Below, one piece after another: positions 26,662 to 35,003 of a stretch of 64,000 nucleotides of DNA. The position numbers and the translations under genes were made by a program. How positions within the stretch are numbered: position 1 is the first letter of the stretch; every line of letters starts with the position of its first letter. The notes under the pieces are model-generated. The model was not told the DNA's origin and did no database searches. It saw nothing but the letters and a program-made list of their open reading frames with translations. Source of the stretch: Edaphocola aurantiacus (GTDB lineage: Bacteria > Bacteroidota > Bacteroidia > Chitinophagales > Chitinophagaceae); the NCBI RefSeq assembly GCF_019797745.1, contig NZ_VOSI01000002.1, positions 186,001 to 250,000 of the forward strand, written 5' to 3'.

Positions 26662-28791
26662 ATGAAAAAATCTCTTCTGCCTCTGGCCTCGCTGTTACTC
26701 ATGGCCCAGATGTCAAACGCACAACATATGAATTATCCTCAGACCCGTAAAGAAGACCAGGCCGACAATTATTTCGGTCAGAAGGTGACCGATCCTTACC
26801 GCTGGCTGGAACAAGATACGGCCAAAGAAACGGAAGCCTGGGTACAGTCCCAAAACCAGTTTACCAATGCATACCTGCAACAGATTCCTTACCGCGATGC
26901 CATCAGAGAAAGACTGACGCAGTTATGGAATTATGAAAAATATTCTGCTCCTTTCAAAAACGGGCAATACTATACTTTCTACAAAAATGACGGTTTACAG
27001 AACCAGTCTGTGCTTTATATCCAGACTGGCATTAATGGCAAGCCAGAAGTATTACTGGACCCGAACAAATTATCCAGCGATGGAACGGTAGCCTTACAGG
27101 CGACAGCTTTCTCCAAAAAAGAAAAATACTTTGCATATGCAGTATCAGCCTCCGGTAGTGACTGGCAGGAAATATATGTGCTGGATGTAAAAACAAAGAA
27201 GCTGCTCTCTGAAAAAATTGAGTATGTAAAATTCACCGGTATCTCCTGGAAAGGTGAAGAAGGCTTTTACTACAGCGGTTATTCCAAGCCTAAAGATGAG
27301 GCCACCAAATATTCTGCAAAAACAGAATACCAGAAAGTATTCTTCCATAAAATAGGCACTGCACAAAGTGAAGATATACTGGTGTATGAAGACAAGGAAC
27401 ATCCATTACGCTATGTAGGCGCAGACCTTACCGAAGATGAGCGCTTCCTTGTGCTGGGTATTTCAGAAGGTACAGATGGTAGCGAGATCAAGATCAAAGA
27501 CCTGAAAGATGCAACTGCTACAGGTTTTACCACTATCGTACCAGGCTTCGAAACCAATGCTTCTGTAGTAGATAACATTGGCGATAAAATCGTACTGAAC
27601 ACCAATAACGGTGCTCCGAATTATAAAGTAGTTTTACTGGATCCAAAAAATCCAGCGGCAGCCAACTGGCAAACCATCATTCCGGAACAGAAAGAAAAAC
27701 TGGAAGGCGTGGGTACTGCAGGTGGCAAACTGTTTGCCAATTACCTGAAAAATGCGGTAAGCGTTGTAGAACAATATGACTATAAAGGCAAGAAAGAACG
27801 TATTGTTGACCTACCCGGATTAGGTACTGCAAGCGGCTTTGGTGCACATAAAGACGATAAGGATTTCTATTATACCTATACTTCATTCATTAACCCTCCT
27901 ACGATTTATCATTATGATATTGCCACAGGAAAGTCTACCCTGTTCCGCAAGTCCAGTGCCAAATTCAACCCGGAAGAGTATGAGACAAAACAGGTCTTCT
28001 ATCCTTCTAAAGACGGTACTAAAGTACCTATGTTCATTACCTACAAAAAAGGTATGAAGCTGGATGGTAATAATCCTACCATGCTGTATGCATATGGCGG
28101 GTTCAACATCAGTCTGACCCCATCATTCTCTATGGCACTGATTCCGTTCCTGGAAAGTGGTGGTGTATACTGCCTGGCCAATCTGCGTGGTGGTGGCGAG
28201 TTTGGCGAAGAATGGCACAAAGGAGGTATGCTGTCTAATAAGCAAAATGTATTTGACGACTTTATCTCTGGTGCTGAATTCCTGATCAAAGAAAAATATA
28301 CTTCCAGTAGCAAGCTCGCTATCCGCGGTGGTTCTAACGGAGGTCTGCTGGTAGGCGCCTGCCTCACACAGCGCCCCGATCTGTATGCAGTAGCTATCCC
28401 GCAGGTAGGCGTACTGGATATGCTGCGCTATCATAAATTCACTGTAGGCTGGGGTTGGGCTGTAGAGTACGGCAGCAGCGATAACCAGGATCAGTTCAGC
28501 TACCTGATCAAATACTCCCCTTTGCACAATGTCAAGAAAGGCACCTGCTACCCTGCAACGATGATCACCACTGCCGATCATGATGACCGTGTAGTACCGG
28601 CGCACTCTTTCAAATTTGCAGCGACCCTGCAGGAAAATCAAGGCTGCGAAAAACCGAATCTGATCCGTATCGACTCCAAAGCCGGGCACGGCGCCGGTAA
28701 GCCAACAACAAAAGTAATTGATGAAGCCGCTGACATCTGGGCATTCACTTTATGGAATATGGGCATTAAAAACCTGAAGTTTCCTAAATAA
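26662..28791 (+). CDS. Secreted prolyl oligopeptidase family serine peptidase (S9A)
   Basis: A 709-residue peptidase that cleaves after proline in short peptides. It has a signal peptide (MKKSLLPLASLLLMAQMSNAQ), the N-terminal family motif YPQTRKEDQADNYFG and VTDPYRWLE, a seven-bladed propeller (about 75-430), and a C-terminal alpha/beta-hydrolase domain. The catalytic triad is visible as GGSNGGLL (Ser about 557), DHDDRVVP (Asp about 640) and KAGHGAG (His about 675). The signal peptide places it in the periplasm, as is common for Bacteroidota members. It is transcribed alone and ends at a terminator shared with the convergent GH16 gene. Confidence 0.95.
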   Translation: MKKSLLPLASLLLMAQMSNAQHMNYPQTRKEDQADNYFGQKVTDPYRWLEQDTAKETEAWVQSQNQFTNAYLQQIPYRDAIRERLTQLWNYEKYSAPFKNGQYYTFYKNDGLQNQSVLYIQTGINGKPEVLLDPNKLSSDGTVALQATAFSKKEKYFAYAVSASGSDWQEIYVLDVKTKKLLSEKIEYVKFTGISWKGEEGFYYSGYSKPKDEATKYSAKTEYQKVFFHKIGTAQSEDILVYEDKEHPLRYVGADLTEDERFLVLGISEGTDGSEIKIKDLKDATATGFTTIVPGFETNASVVDNIGDKIVLNTNNGAPNYKVVLLDPKNPAAANWQTIIPEQKEKLEGVGTAGGKLFANYLKNAVSVVEQYDYKGKKERIVDLPGLGTASGFGAHKDDKDFYYTYTSFINPPTIYHYDIATGKSTLFRKSSAKFNPEEYETKQVFYPSKDGTKVPMFITYKKGMKLDGNNPTMLYAYGGFNISLTPSFSMALIPFLESGGVYCLANLRGGGEFGEEWHKGGMLSNKQNVFDDFISGAEFLIKEKYTSSSKLAIRGGSNGGLLVGACLTQRPDLYAVAIPQVGVLDMLRYHKFTVGWGWAVEYGSSDNQDQFSYLIKYSPLHNVKKGTCYPATMITTADHDDRVVPAHSFKFAATLQENQGCEKPNLIRIDSKAGHGAGKPTTKVIDEAADIWAFTLWNMGIKNLKFPK

Positions 28792-28816
28792 ATACAATTC
28801 AAGATTTCAATTTAAT

Positions 28817-28847
28817 AAGAAGGCTATCCCGACGGGATAGCCTTCTT
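28817..28847. terminator. Bidirectional terminator, prolyl oligopeptidase/GH16
   Basis: A perfect 14-bp stem (AAGAAGGCTATCCC / GGGATAGCCTTCTT) with a 3-nt loop lies between two convergent genes. Confidence 0.85.
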
Positions 28848-28856
28848 TGTTGTCAA

Positions 28857-31094
28857 TTAATATTTCTGAAATTTCAACTGCTCTTTTTTACCTTCTTGCC
28901 GAACTTCCATAACATAAGCTCCTTCCGGGAGTTGCGTTATGTTCAACATTCTGTCTTGTGCCAGCTTATTCTGCGCTACAACTACTCCTTTCATATTGAT
29001 GATCTGGTAATCAACCACTTCATTCTCCTTAAATGATTTGCCCAGTATAATCGTTATACGATTATTAGCCGGATTAGGAAATACAATTGTTTGATTTGCT
29101 TTAATTACCGGAAATGGCAATGCAGCATTATACTGAATTTCTGTTTGATCAAAATCATCGAAGTAAATGTATGGCTCCAGATTTGTCATATACACATCAT
29201 CAATCATACTGTGTATAGCAATAGTATCACTAATATCTTCTACCATTTTATTGGCCACTGCCTCATATACATTTCGTTCTAATGTTATACTATCTTCTTC
29301 ACTGAGTCTCGTCTGCAGATAAATAGCAGAGCCATCTTTCTCCTTATAGGTCTCCGGCTTACCATATGTAGGTGCGACCATATTCAGTGCATTTTTAGCG
29401 CCATAAAACATCCGCTGACCACAGGCATTGGTTACTTTAAGTGACCAGTTTACACTGTAATAAAAAATACCCCAATGCATAAATCGTGGCGTCTGTATGG
29501 AAGAACCATAAGCATGATACGTATGGCTGCCCGCTAATGGATGGGAATAGTTAACAACCCACTCATAAGTGGTACCTGACTGCGGGTTGAGCACTTGCAG
29601 GCTCAGGCCCATTTTAAAAGGGAATATGTTCTGAAAACAAGATACCAGTTGGTTACTTACTGTACCATTCTGCACCAGTTTATTTATTTTATTTGAAGGA
29701 CATCCATCGGGTGTATACTGATACTGTAGCAGCGCTGTATTGGCCGGTGTGGGACTGGCTGTATTGTTTTGTACATATACTGTACTGCCCTGGTTTGCAT
29801 AACCGGTAATGTTTAAAGAGTTATTATCGACAGACCAGGTTCCTCCTGTTACCGGTGGACTTACCGAAAATGCTGCTGTACCACATACATAAGCAGGTCC
29901 AGTGATCTGCGACGAACTGTTACATATTTCGCTATACCCATCAAGCTCAGGGTGGCGCTGATATATTTTTACATAATCAACTTCCGCCTCACCCATCTCC
30001 GTAATACCTGATGTAGCCGGGCCGTGAACAGCATCCACACCAGTGGTAATATTAAAATTACAATTAGAGTTATCCCTTCTGTAAGGGAAACCGTAGGTAA
30101 CTTTATAGGTTCCATTTGGGTTACAACCCGAACCTACTTTAACGGTATAGGTAAAGCCGCTGCCTGCGCTAAAAGAAGCCTCTTTGTAATATTTCCACAT
30201 GGTTTGCACCAGCTCATTGTCCAGGTAGAAGCGGATGACGGTAGTATCCCACTCACAGGTATACGTATGCCAGTCATTCAGATACAGGTAATTGCCTGCC
30301 ATCCAGTTGATATACTTTTGCCGGGGATACTGGATATCTTTTGCATTTTGTGAGGCATTTCTATCTAAATGGTAGGGTAATGGTGGCGGAGCAGTATCTT
30401 TTTGTTCTCGACCCCATGCATGGGTGGGATAAGACATTTTAGTTCTGTAACGGTTAAAGGTAAAAGGATTACCTCCATACTGCCCACTCCAGTCCGGCCC
30501 GTAACTTTCGGCCATATCGATTTCATTTACACCTACGTAGCTTCCCTTCCAGGTCCATATCGTAGTATGGGCTTTGGGAAAGACGGGCATTTTCATGCGC
30601 ACCTCAAACTTACCGGCATTAAAAGCTCTTTTCTGATTCTGGTAGTAATAACGGGTCGATATTTTTCCTGTGGTATAATATTCGGTCTGACCATCTGCAG
30701 CGGTAAAAACCTGATTCTTTACCTTCAGCTTTACAGTACCATTACTTACCACCACATTTTCATCCAGGTCCCCGGCATTCCATACATCAACATTATTCAC
30801 CTTCCACCAGCCGGATTTACGGGAATTGGCATTCTGGCAGTAATCATTATAATACCAGCCTCCATTGGGCAGCGGCTGCTGCATACCCAGCCAGGAGCCA
30901 TAGGTGATCCATTTGGCGCTATCCAGGCTATTGCCATTAAAATCATCAAATAGTACCAGCTTCCAGGGGCTGTTATCGCAGATCTGCGGATTAGCACCGG
31001 AAGTGAAGGTACGATCGGGCAGCCATGAATCCTGCGCATGGGAAAGACCACACAAGCCAGATGTGAGGAGCAGGGCAGTTAGGTGTTTTTTCAT
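28857..31094 (-). CDS. Secreted glycoside hydrolase family 16-like protein, T9SS type A sorting domain
   Basis: A 745-residue secreted protein. The ATG at 31094 gives a signal peptide (MKKHLTALLLTSGLCGLSHAQ). Residues about 40-390 form a GH16-like concanavalin fold with the catalytic motif VNEIDMAESYG; Glu191, Asp193 and Glu196 correspond to the nucleophile, helper and acid/base of GH16 (E-x-D-x-x-E). GH16 enzymes cut beta-1,3/1,4-glucans, agars, carrageenans and similar polymers; the substrate here is unknown. An insert (about 80-110) precedes the sugar-binding strands. After it come PKD/Ig-like stretches (about 410-600), a linker and a type A sorting domain (VFPNPANNRITI, LPEGAYVMEV). It lies downstream of three tandem lipoprotein genes on the same strand (145-bp gap). 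Confidence 0.85.
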   Translation of the reverse strand: MKKHLTALLLTSGLCGLSHAQDSWLPDRTFTSGANPQICDNSPWKLVLFDDFNGNSLDSAKWITYGSWLGMQQPLPNGGWYYNDYCQNANSRKSGWWKVNNVDVWNAGDLDENVVVSNGTVKLKVKNQVFTAADGQTEYYTTGKISTRYYYQNQKRAFNAGKFEVRMKMPVFPKAHTTIWTWKGSYVGVNEIDMAESYGPDWSGQYGGNPFTFNRYRTKMSYPTHAWGREQKDTAPPPLPYHLDRNASQNAKDIQYPRQKYINWMAGNYLYLNDWHTYTCEWDTTVIRFYLDNELVQTMWKYYKEASFSAGSGFTYTVKVGSGCNPNGTYKVTYGFPYRRDNSNCNFNITTGVDAVHGPATSGITEMGEAEVDYVKIYQRHPELDGYSEICNSSSQITGPAYVCGTAAFSVSPPVTGGTWSVDNNSLNITGYANQGSTVYVQNNTASPTPANTALLQYQYTPDGCPSNKINKLVQNGTVSNQLVSCFQNIFPFKMGLSLQVLNPQSGTTYEWVVNYSHPLAGSHTYHAYGSSIQTPRFMHWGIFYYSVNWSLKVTNACGQRMFYGAKNALNMVAPTYGKPETYKEKDGSAIYLQTRLSEEDSITLERNVYEAVANKMVEDISDTIAIHSMIDDVYMTNLEPYIYFDDFDQTEIQYNAALPFPVIKANQTIVFPNPANNRITIILGKSFKENEVVDYQIINMKGVVVAQNKLAQDRMLNITQLPEGAYVMEVRQEGKKEQLKFQKY

Positions 31095-31239
31095 AAAACG
31101 GTTTATGCTTTTAATAGTTAAGAAATAAAATATTATAATCCAGTCAAGATTGATGGGCATAGCAAAGCCCGACAGTACAAGTTTATTGTACCGTTTGCAA
31201 AAAGGTTAGCCGTAAAATCAGAGGAGATTAGGGAAGAAA

Positions 31240-31731
31240 CTAGCGTACTGTAATATTCTTGGGTTCATATATGGTACCCCTGACTAATATGCTGTCATTC
31301 CCTTTGATATAGTAGCTATTTGTAGGATCAGGAAAATAAGAGTAGAACCAGGTAGGATTGATAATATATTTACCTCTACCATTATATTCATAAACGTCTA
31401 ACTTAGTTTGATTCTGCTTGTCTGTATAATACTGAATTTGATCCAAAACAAAACCAATAGGTACTAAAGAGTCCCCTGTTCCTCCGTAGCTCAAAATGTA
31501 AGAGCCAGATGTTGGAAATTTATGAATATTAAAACTAAGTCCAAAATGAATAGTTTTCTCATCAACTTTATCTTTGAAATAAAGTTCAGGCTCTCCCATA
31601 ATATAGTAGCCTTCAACATTTCGGGTGCTTATGCTCTTTCCATCAATATATAGTTCAGATCTTTCATTTCGATCTTTGTTACAAGCAATAAAGAAGATCA
31701 AAGCAGATAATAATAGTATTGTATATTTCAT
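31240..31731 (-). CDS. Small lipoprotein, tandem paralog 3 of 3
   Basis: A 163-residue predicted lipoprotein with lipobox SALIFFIAC (Cys17). The mature part starts with the family pattern CNKDRNERSELYIDGKS; later conserved features are a Tyr/Gly-rich strand region, LGKYIINPTW-like (here RGKYIINPTWFYSYFPDP), the GNDSI motif and a C-terminal GTIYEPKNITVR. It is the most divergent of three adjacent copies. The ATG at 31731 is chosen because upstream in-frame codons would extend past the hydrophobic core. Function is unknown; the family looks like a small beta-sandwich attached to the outer membrane. Confidence 0.8.
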   Translation of the reverse strand: MKYTILLLSALIFFIACNKDRNERSELYIDGKSISTRNVEGYYIMGEPELYFKDKVDEKTIHFGLSFNIHKFPTSGSYILSYGGTGDSLVPIGFVLDQIQYYTDKQNQTKLDVYEYNGRGKYIINPTWFYSYFPDPTNSYYIKGNDSILVRGTIYEPKNITVR

Positions 31732-31785
31732 AAAAGTGTTTTTGGTGGTATGCAATTTTAATAAGTTTAGATTACCTTGATAAGA

Positions 31786-32283
31786 TTAGCGCATGCTTTT
31801 ATCTTTGGCTTCGTATATTGTACCCCAAAAACGGATACTGTCATTACCTTCAATTAATTTGCTGCTATCAGCCGGATCAGGTACCTGTATACGTAACCAA
31901 GTTGGCTCAATAACGTATTTACCCAATCCATCTTCCTCTGTTGCCAAAACAGTAGATGTACTATGGGAGGAAGCTAGATAAATTTTATGATCAAGAATAA
32001 GTCCTGTCGCTGCAAACCCAGTCAGCTTGTCCCTTTTAATCAGGAACTGCCCTGTATTTGGAAAATAAGACAAATAAAACCCAAAGGCCACCTGCATATC
32101 AACGCCATCAAGCTTATCGTTGTAAACTAGCTCAGCAACTCCGCTCTTTATGTAAGCTTCAAACTTTCGGGTTTCATATTGTTTACCATCAATATAGAAA
32201 GTAGATTTTTCGTTCCGGTTCTTATTGCAGGCAGCAAATCCCCAAAGGAATAAAACGGATAATAGCAATTTAGTGTAGTTCAT
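31786..32283 (-). CDS. Small lipoprotein, tandem paralog 2 of 3
   Basis: A 165-residue predicted lipoprotein (MNYTKLLLSVLFLWGFAAC, lipid Cys19). It shares long stretches with the neighbouring upstream copy: RNxKSTFYIxGxxYETRKFE after the cysteine, FGFYLxYFPxxGQFxxxR in the middle and ATEEDGLGKYVIEPTWLRIQ near the end, then GNDSI and GTIYEAKDKSMR at the C-terminus. The gaps to both neighbours are about 54 bp, so the three genes probably form one transcript. No function is known to me; similarity between copies points to recent duplication. Confidence 0.82.
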   Translation of the reverse strand: MNYTKLLLSVLFLWGFAACNKNRNEKSTFYIDGKQYETRKFEAYIKSGVAELVYNDKLDGVDMQVAFGFYLSYFPNTGQFLIKRDKLTGFAATGLILDHKIYLASSHSTSTVLATEEDGLGKYVIEPTWLRIQVPDPADSSKLIEGNDSIRFWGTIYEAKDKSMR

Positions 32284-32336
32284 AATGGTGCGTTTGGTAA
32301 TATGAAATTAATAAAATAACCCATTTAGTATTTAGC

Positions 32337-32834
32337 CTAGTAAATAATAGCAGAGAAATGGATACTATCATTACCTTCTATAGCTTTACTACTATCATTG
32401 GGATCTGGTAACTGTATCCGCAACCAGGTCGGCTCAATAACGTATTTACCTAAACCATCTTCTTCGGTTGCCCAAACAATAGATGTATTATGAGAAGGAA
32501 CTAAATACATTTCTTTATCAAGAATAATACCAAGGACTGCATTACCAGATTGCTTGTACCTTCTAAGCGGAAATTGTCCGGCTTTGGGAAAATATGGCAA
32601 GTAAAATCCAAAGCCAACATAAATATCGCTTTCATGCTGTTTCCCGGAATAAACCATGTCAGCTAATTCATGCCCCGTTCCCACTCTATCTGTTTCACTA
32701 TACTCAAACTTCCGGGTTTCATATTCTATGCCATTAATATAAAAAGTAGATTTCCTATTTCGGGATTTACTACAGGCAATGAAACCCAAGGCGATCAAGG
32801 CCAATAAGGCCATTTTATACCGATAGATTTTCAT
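32337..32834 (-). CDS. Small lipoprotein, tandem paralog 1 of 3, slightly truncated C-terminus
   Basis: A 165-residue predicted lipoprotein (lipobox ALGFIAC, Cys21) and the first gene of the three-copy cluster. It matches the middle copy through STFYI, YETRKFE, FGFYLPYFPKAGQFPLRR and ATEEDGLGKYVIEPTWLRIQ. It has an extra segment (about 45-55) and lacks the C-terminal EAKDKSMR: after IIY it reads TAG, then GCT AAA, so the stop stands where the paralog has Glu of the Glu-Ala-Lys motif. The loss is only a few residues, so the protein may still work. Confidence 0.82.
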   Translation of the reverse strand: MKIYRYKMALLALIALGFIACSKSRNRKSTFYINGIEYETRKFEYSETDRVGTGHELADMVYSGKQHESDIYVGFGFYLPYFPKAGQFPLRRYKQSGNAVLGIILDKEMYLVPSHNTSIVWATEEDGLGKYVIEPTWLRIQLPDPNDSSKAIEGNDSIHFSAIIY

Positions 32835-33108
32835 GGTGCAGGAATTAAAGTTTACCTAAAACTACAAGCAAAATCATATATACATTTCTATTATTTTACT
32901 GTTAAATTGTTAATAATTTAGCTTAAAACAATGTTCTGTAAAGGATTTTACGTAAACTTCTGAGCACCAGTATTCTTTACATTCTGAACAATCAATACTA
33001 ACTTTTCTATATCAATTTGTTTCCTACATTTGTATAGTACATTGCATATATTGATGTATTTTGAACAGTGTGCATCAGTAAACAAGATCGCCATATTTGA
33101 TGTGATCT
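32835..33108. other. Divergent intergenic region between lipoprotein cluster and nadB
   Basis: An A/T-rich non-coding region. TACATTTG at 33025-33032 fits the TAnnTTTG -7 consensus for nadB, about 110 bp upstream of the coding start, and TTTG at 33016-33019 lies too close to be its -33. No other gene or RNA was recognised. Confidence 0.5.
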
Positions 33109-33136
33109 CTATAAAACTTATACTATAAAACTTATA
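33109..33136 (+). repeat. Perfect 14-bp tandem direct repeat before nadB
   Basis: CTATAAAACTTATA occurs twice head to tail (33109-33122 and 33123-33136), ending one base before an ATG at 33137 and 5 bp before the TTG start of nadB. Confidence 0.9.
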
Positions 33137-33141
33137 ATGTT

Positions 33142-34737
33142 TTGCAGACAGACTTTCTAATTATCGGTTCCGGGATTGCCGGACTCACCTTTGCCATCAA
33201 AACGGCACAACGATTCCCTGAAGCCAAGATCACTTTGCTGACCAAGGCTCAGGAGGATAATGAAACCAATACCAAATATGCACAGGGCGGGATCGCGGTA
33301 GTAGATACCGATGGTGATAGCTTTGACAAACATATAAAGGATACCCTCATTGCCGGTGACGGATTGTGTAATGAGGAGGTGGTGAAAATTGTGGTTACTG
33401 AAGGCCCGCAGATGGTACAGGAGATGATCGACTGGGGTACCCGCTTTGATAAAGATGCGCAGGGGGAATACCTGAGGGGTAAAGAAGGCGGACATTCCGA
33501 CTTCCGCATCCTGCATTACAAAGATATTACCGGCTGGGAAATCGAACGTGCATTGCTGGAAGAAGTCAAGCGTTTTGACAATATCCATATCTTCAAAAAC
33601 TATTTTGTGGTGGATATTATTACACAACACCACCTGGGACACCTGGTGACCAAATCGACACCGGATATTACCTGCTATGGTGTATATGTGCTCAATAAAG
33701 AGACCAATCATATAGAGAAGATACTGGGTAAGGTAACGCTTATGGCGACCGGCGGTGCCGGACAGGTGTACCGCAGTACGACCAATCCAAAGATTGCGAC
33801 GGGAGATGGTATTGCTATGGTATACCGTGCCAAAGGACGTATCGAAAATATGGAGTTTATACAGTTCCACCCTACTGCCCTGTACGAAGTGGGCGTCAGT
33901 CCTTCTTTCCTGATTACGGAAGCAGTGCGTGGCGATGGAGGTATCTTACGCAATGTGCATGGAGAGGCTTTTATGCCTCGCTATGATGAACGTAAAGACC
34001 TGGCTCCACGCGATATTGTAGCCCGCGCTATAGATAATGAAATGAAGGTAACGGGTGCATCGCACGTATACCTTGATTGCCGTCATATGGATCAGGAAAA
34101 ATTCCTGCATCACTTCCCCAACATCTATGAGAAGTGTAAAAGCATCGGTATAGATGTATTTACACAAATGATACCGGTAGCTCCGGCAGCACATTACTGC
34201 TGCGGAGGTATTAAAACGGATACACGCGGACAGACCTCAATCATGCATTTACTAGCCTGCGGCGAATGCAGCAGTACGGGCTTACATGGTGCGAATCGCC
34301 TGGCGAGCAACTCCCTGTTAGAGGCACTGGTATATGGCAACCGCTGTGCAGACCGGGCTGCAGAACTATACCTGAACAGCACCTTCCGCGACGATATTCC
34401 GGACTGGAATGCGGATGGTACAGGAGAACCGAAAGAGATGATCCTGATCACGCAGACCCGTAAAGAGCTGGAATCAATTATGAGTGATTATGTGGGTATC
34501 GTACGTAATGATGTGCGGCTGCAAAGGGCTATGCGCCGCCTGGATCTCCTGCATGATGAAACGGAAGCCCTGTATGAAACCAGTACGCTCTCTCCGCAAC
34601 TGGTCGAGCTGCGCAACCTGATCACGATCGGCTACCTGATTGTAAAAGGGGCTCAGTTCCGTAAAGAGAGCCGGGGCCTGCATTACACTACAGATTATCC
34701 CGGAAAGAATGAGATACTACAGAATATTGTTTTGTAA
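33142..34737 (+). CDS. nadB: L-aspartate oxidase (NadB)
   Basis: NadB oxidises L-aspartate to iminoaspartate, which NadA turns into quinolinate for NAD synthesis. The 531-residue flavoprotein opens with the FAD-binding LIIGSGIAGLTFAIK, followed by NTKYAQGGIAVV, HSDFRILHYKDITGWEIE, FIQFHPTALYE, ITEAVRGDGGIL and the late FAD motif GEGSSTGLHG-like (here GECSSTGLHGANRLASNSLLE). The start is a TTG at 33142; an ATG at 33137 is one base out of frame, and a fifth T in the adjacent T-run would join it to this frame. No Shine-Dalgarno sequence is visible. It is monocistronic and not linked to nadA. Confidence 0.94.
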   Translation: MQTDFLIIGSGIAGLTFAIKTAQRFPEAKITLLTKAQEDNETNTKYAQGGIAVVDTDGDSFDKHIKDTLIAGDGLCNEEVVKIVVTEGPQMVQEMIDWGTRFDKDAQGEYLRGKEGGHSDFRILHYKDITGWEIERALLEEVKRFDNIHIFKNYFVVDIITQHHLGHLVTKSTPDITCYGVYVLNKETNHIEKILGKVTLMATGGAGQVYRSTTNPKIATGDGIAMVYRAKGRIENMEFIQFHPTALYEVGVSPSFLITEAVRGDGGILRNVHGEAFMPRYDERKDLAPRDIVARAIDNEMKVTGASHVYLDCRHMDQEKFLHHFPNIYEKCKSIGIDVFTQMIPVAPAAHYCCGGIKTDTRGQTSIMHLLACGECSSTGLHGANRLASNSLLEALVYGNRCADRAAELYLNSTFRDDIPDWNADGTGEPKEMILITQTRKELESIMSDYVGIVRNDVRLQRAMRRLDLLHDETEALYETSTLSPQLVELRNLITIGYLIVKGAQFRKESRGLHYTTDYPGKNEILQNIVL

Positions 34738-34740
34738 TAG

Positions 34741-34770
34741 AAAAAGGAAGCACATGTGTGCTTCCTTTTT
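34741..34770. terminator. Bidirectional terminator after nadB
   Basis: AAAAAGGAAGCACA pairs perfectly with TGTGCTTCCTTTTT around a 2-nt loop between nadB and the convergent small membrane protein gene, whose stop codon touches the stem. Confidence 0.9.
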
Positions 34771-34964
34771 TACTGATGATACTTTTTAGCCCTGCGGATA
34801 AAGTATATAGCCAGTAATATTACACCAACTACCTCGCCCAGCATGCCCAGGGCGAGCATCATCGCTGCACCAGGCAGGTGTTCCAGCTTGAATAAAGAAC
34901 CGACGAGTGTGATGATAATTCCTGCAGCGGTCAGAATGATTGCGGTAATGACTAATGATTTCAT
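34770..34964 (-). CDS. Small two-helix membrane protein resembling the GldL N-terminus
   Basis: A 64-residue membrane protein with two hydrophobic helices (about 5-23 and 33-56) and a basic tail (RRAKKYHQ). Its centre, GSLFKLEHLPGAAMML followed by a Gly and Glu in the second helix, closely follows the transmembrane hairpin of GldL (pattern GxLFKxxHxPGxxxML...E), the proton-driven T9SS/gliding motor protein. It lacks the whole GldL cytosolic part. It follows the SulP transporter gene by 39 bp and probably shares its transcript. Small GldL-like proteins of this sort are seen in Bacteroidota; no function is established that I know of. Confidence 0.75.
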   Translation of the reverse strand: MKSLVITAIILTAAGIIITLVGSLFKLEHLPGAAMMLALGMLGEVVGVILLAIYFIRRAKKYHQ

Positions 34965-35003
34965 GTTTTTATATCTGTTTTTCGGGTGTACAAATTATAA
35001 TGC

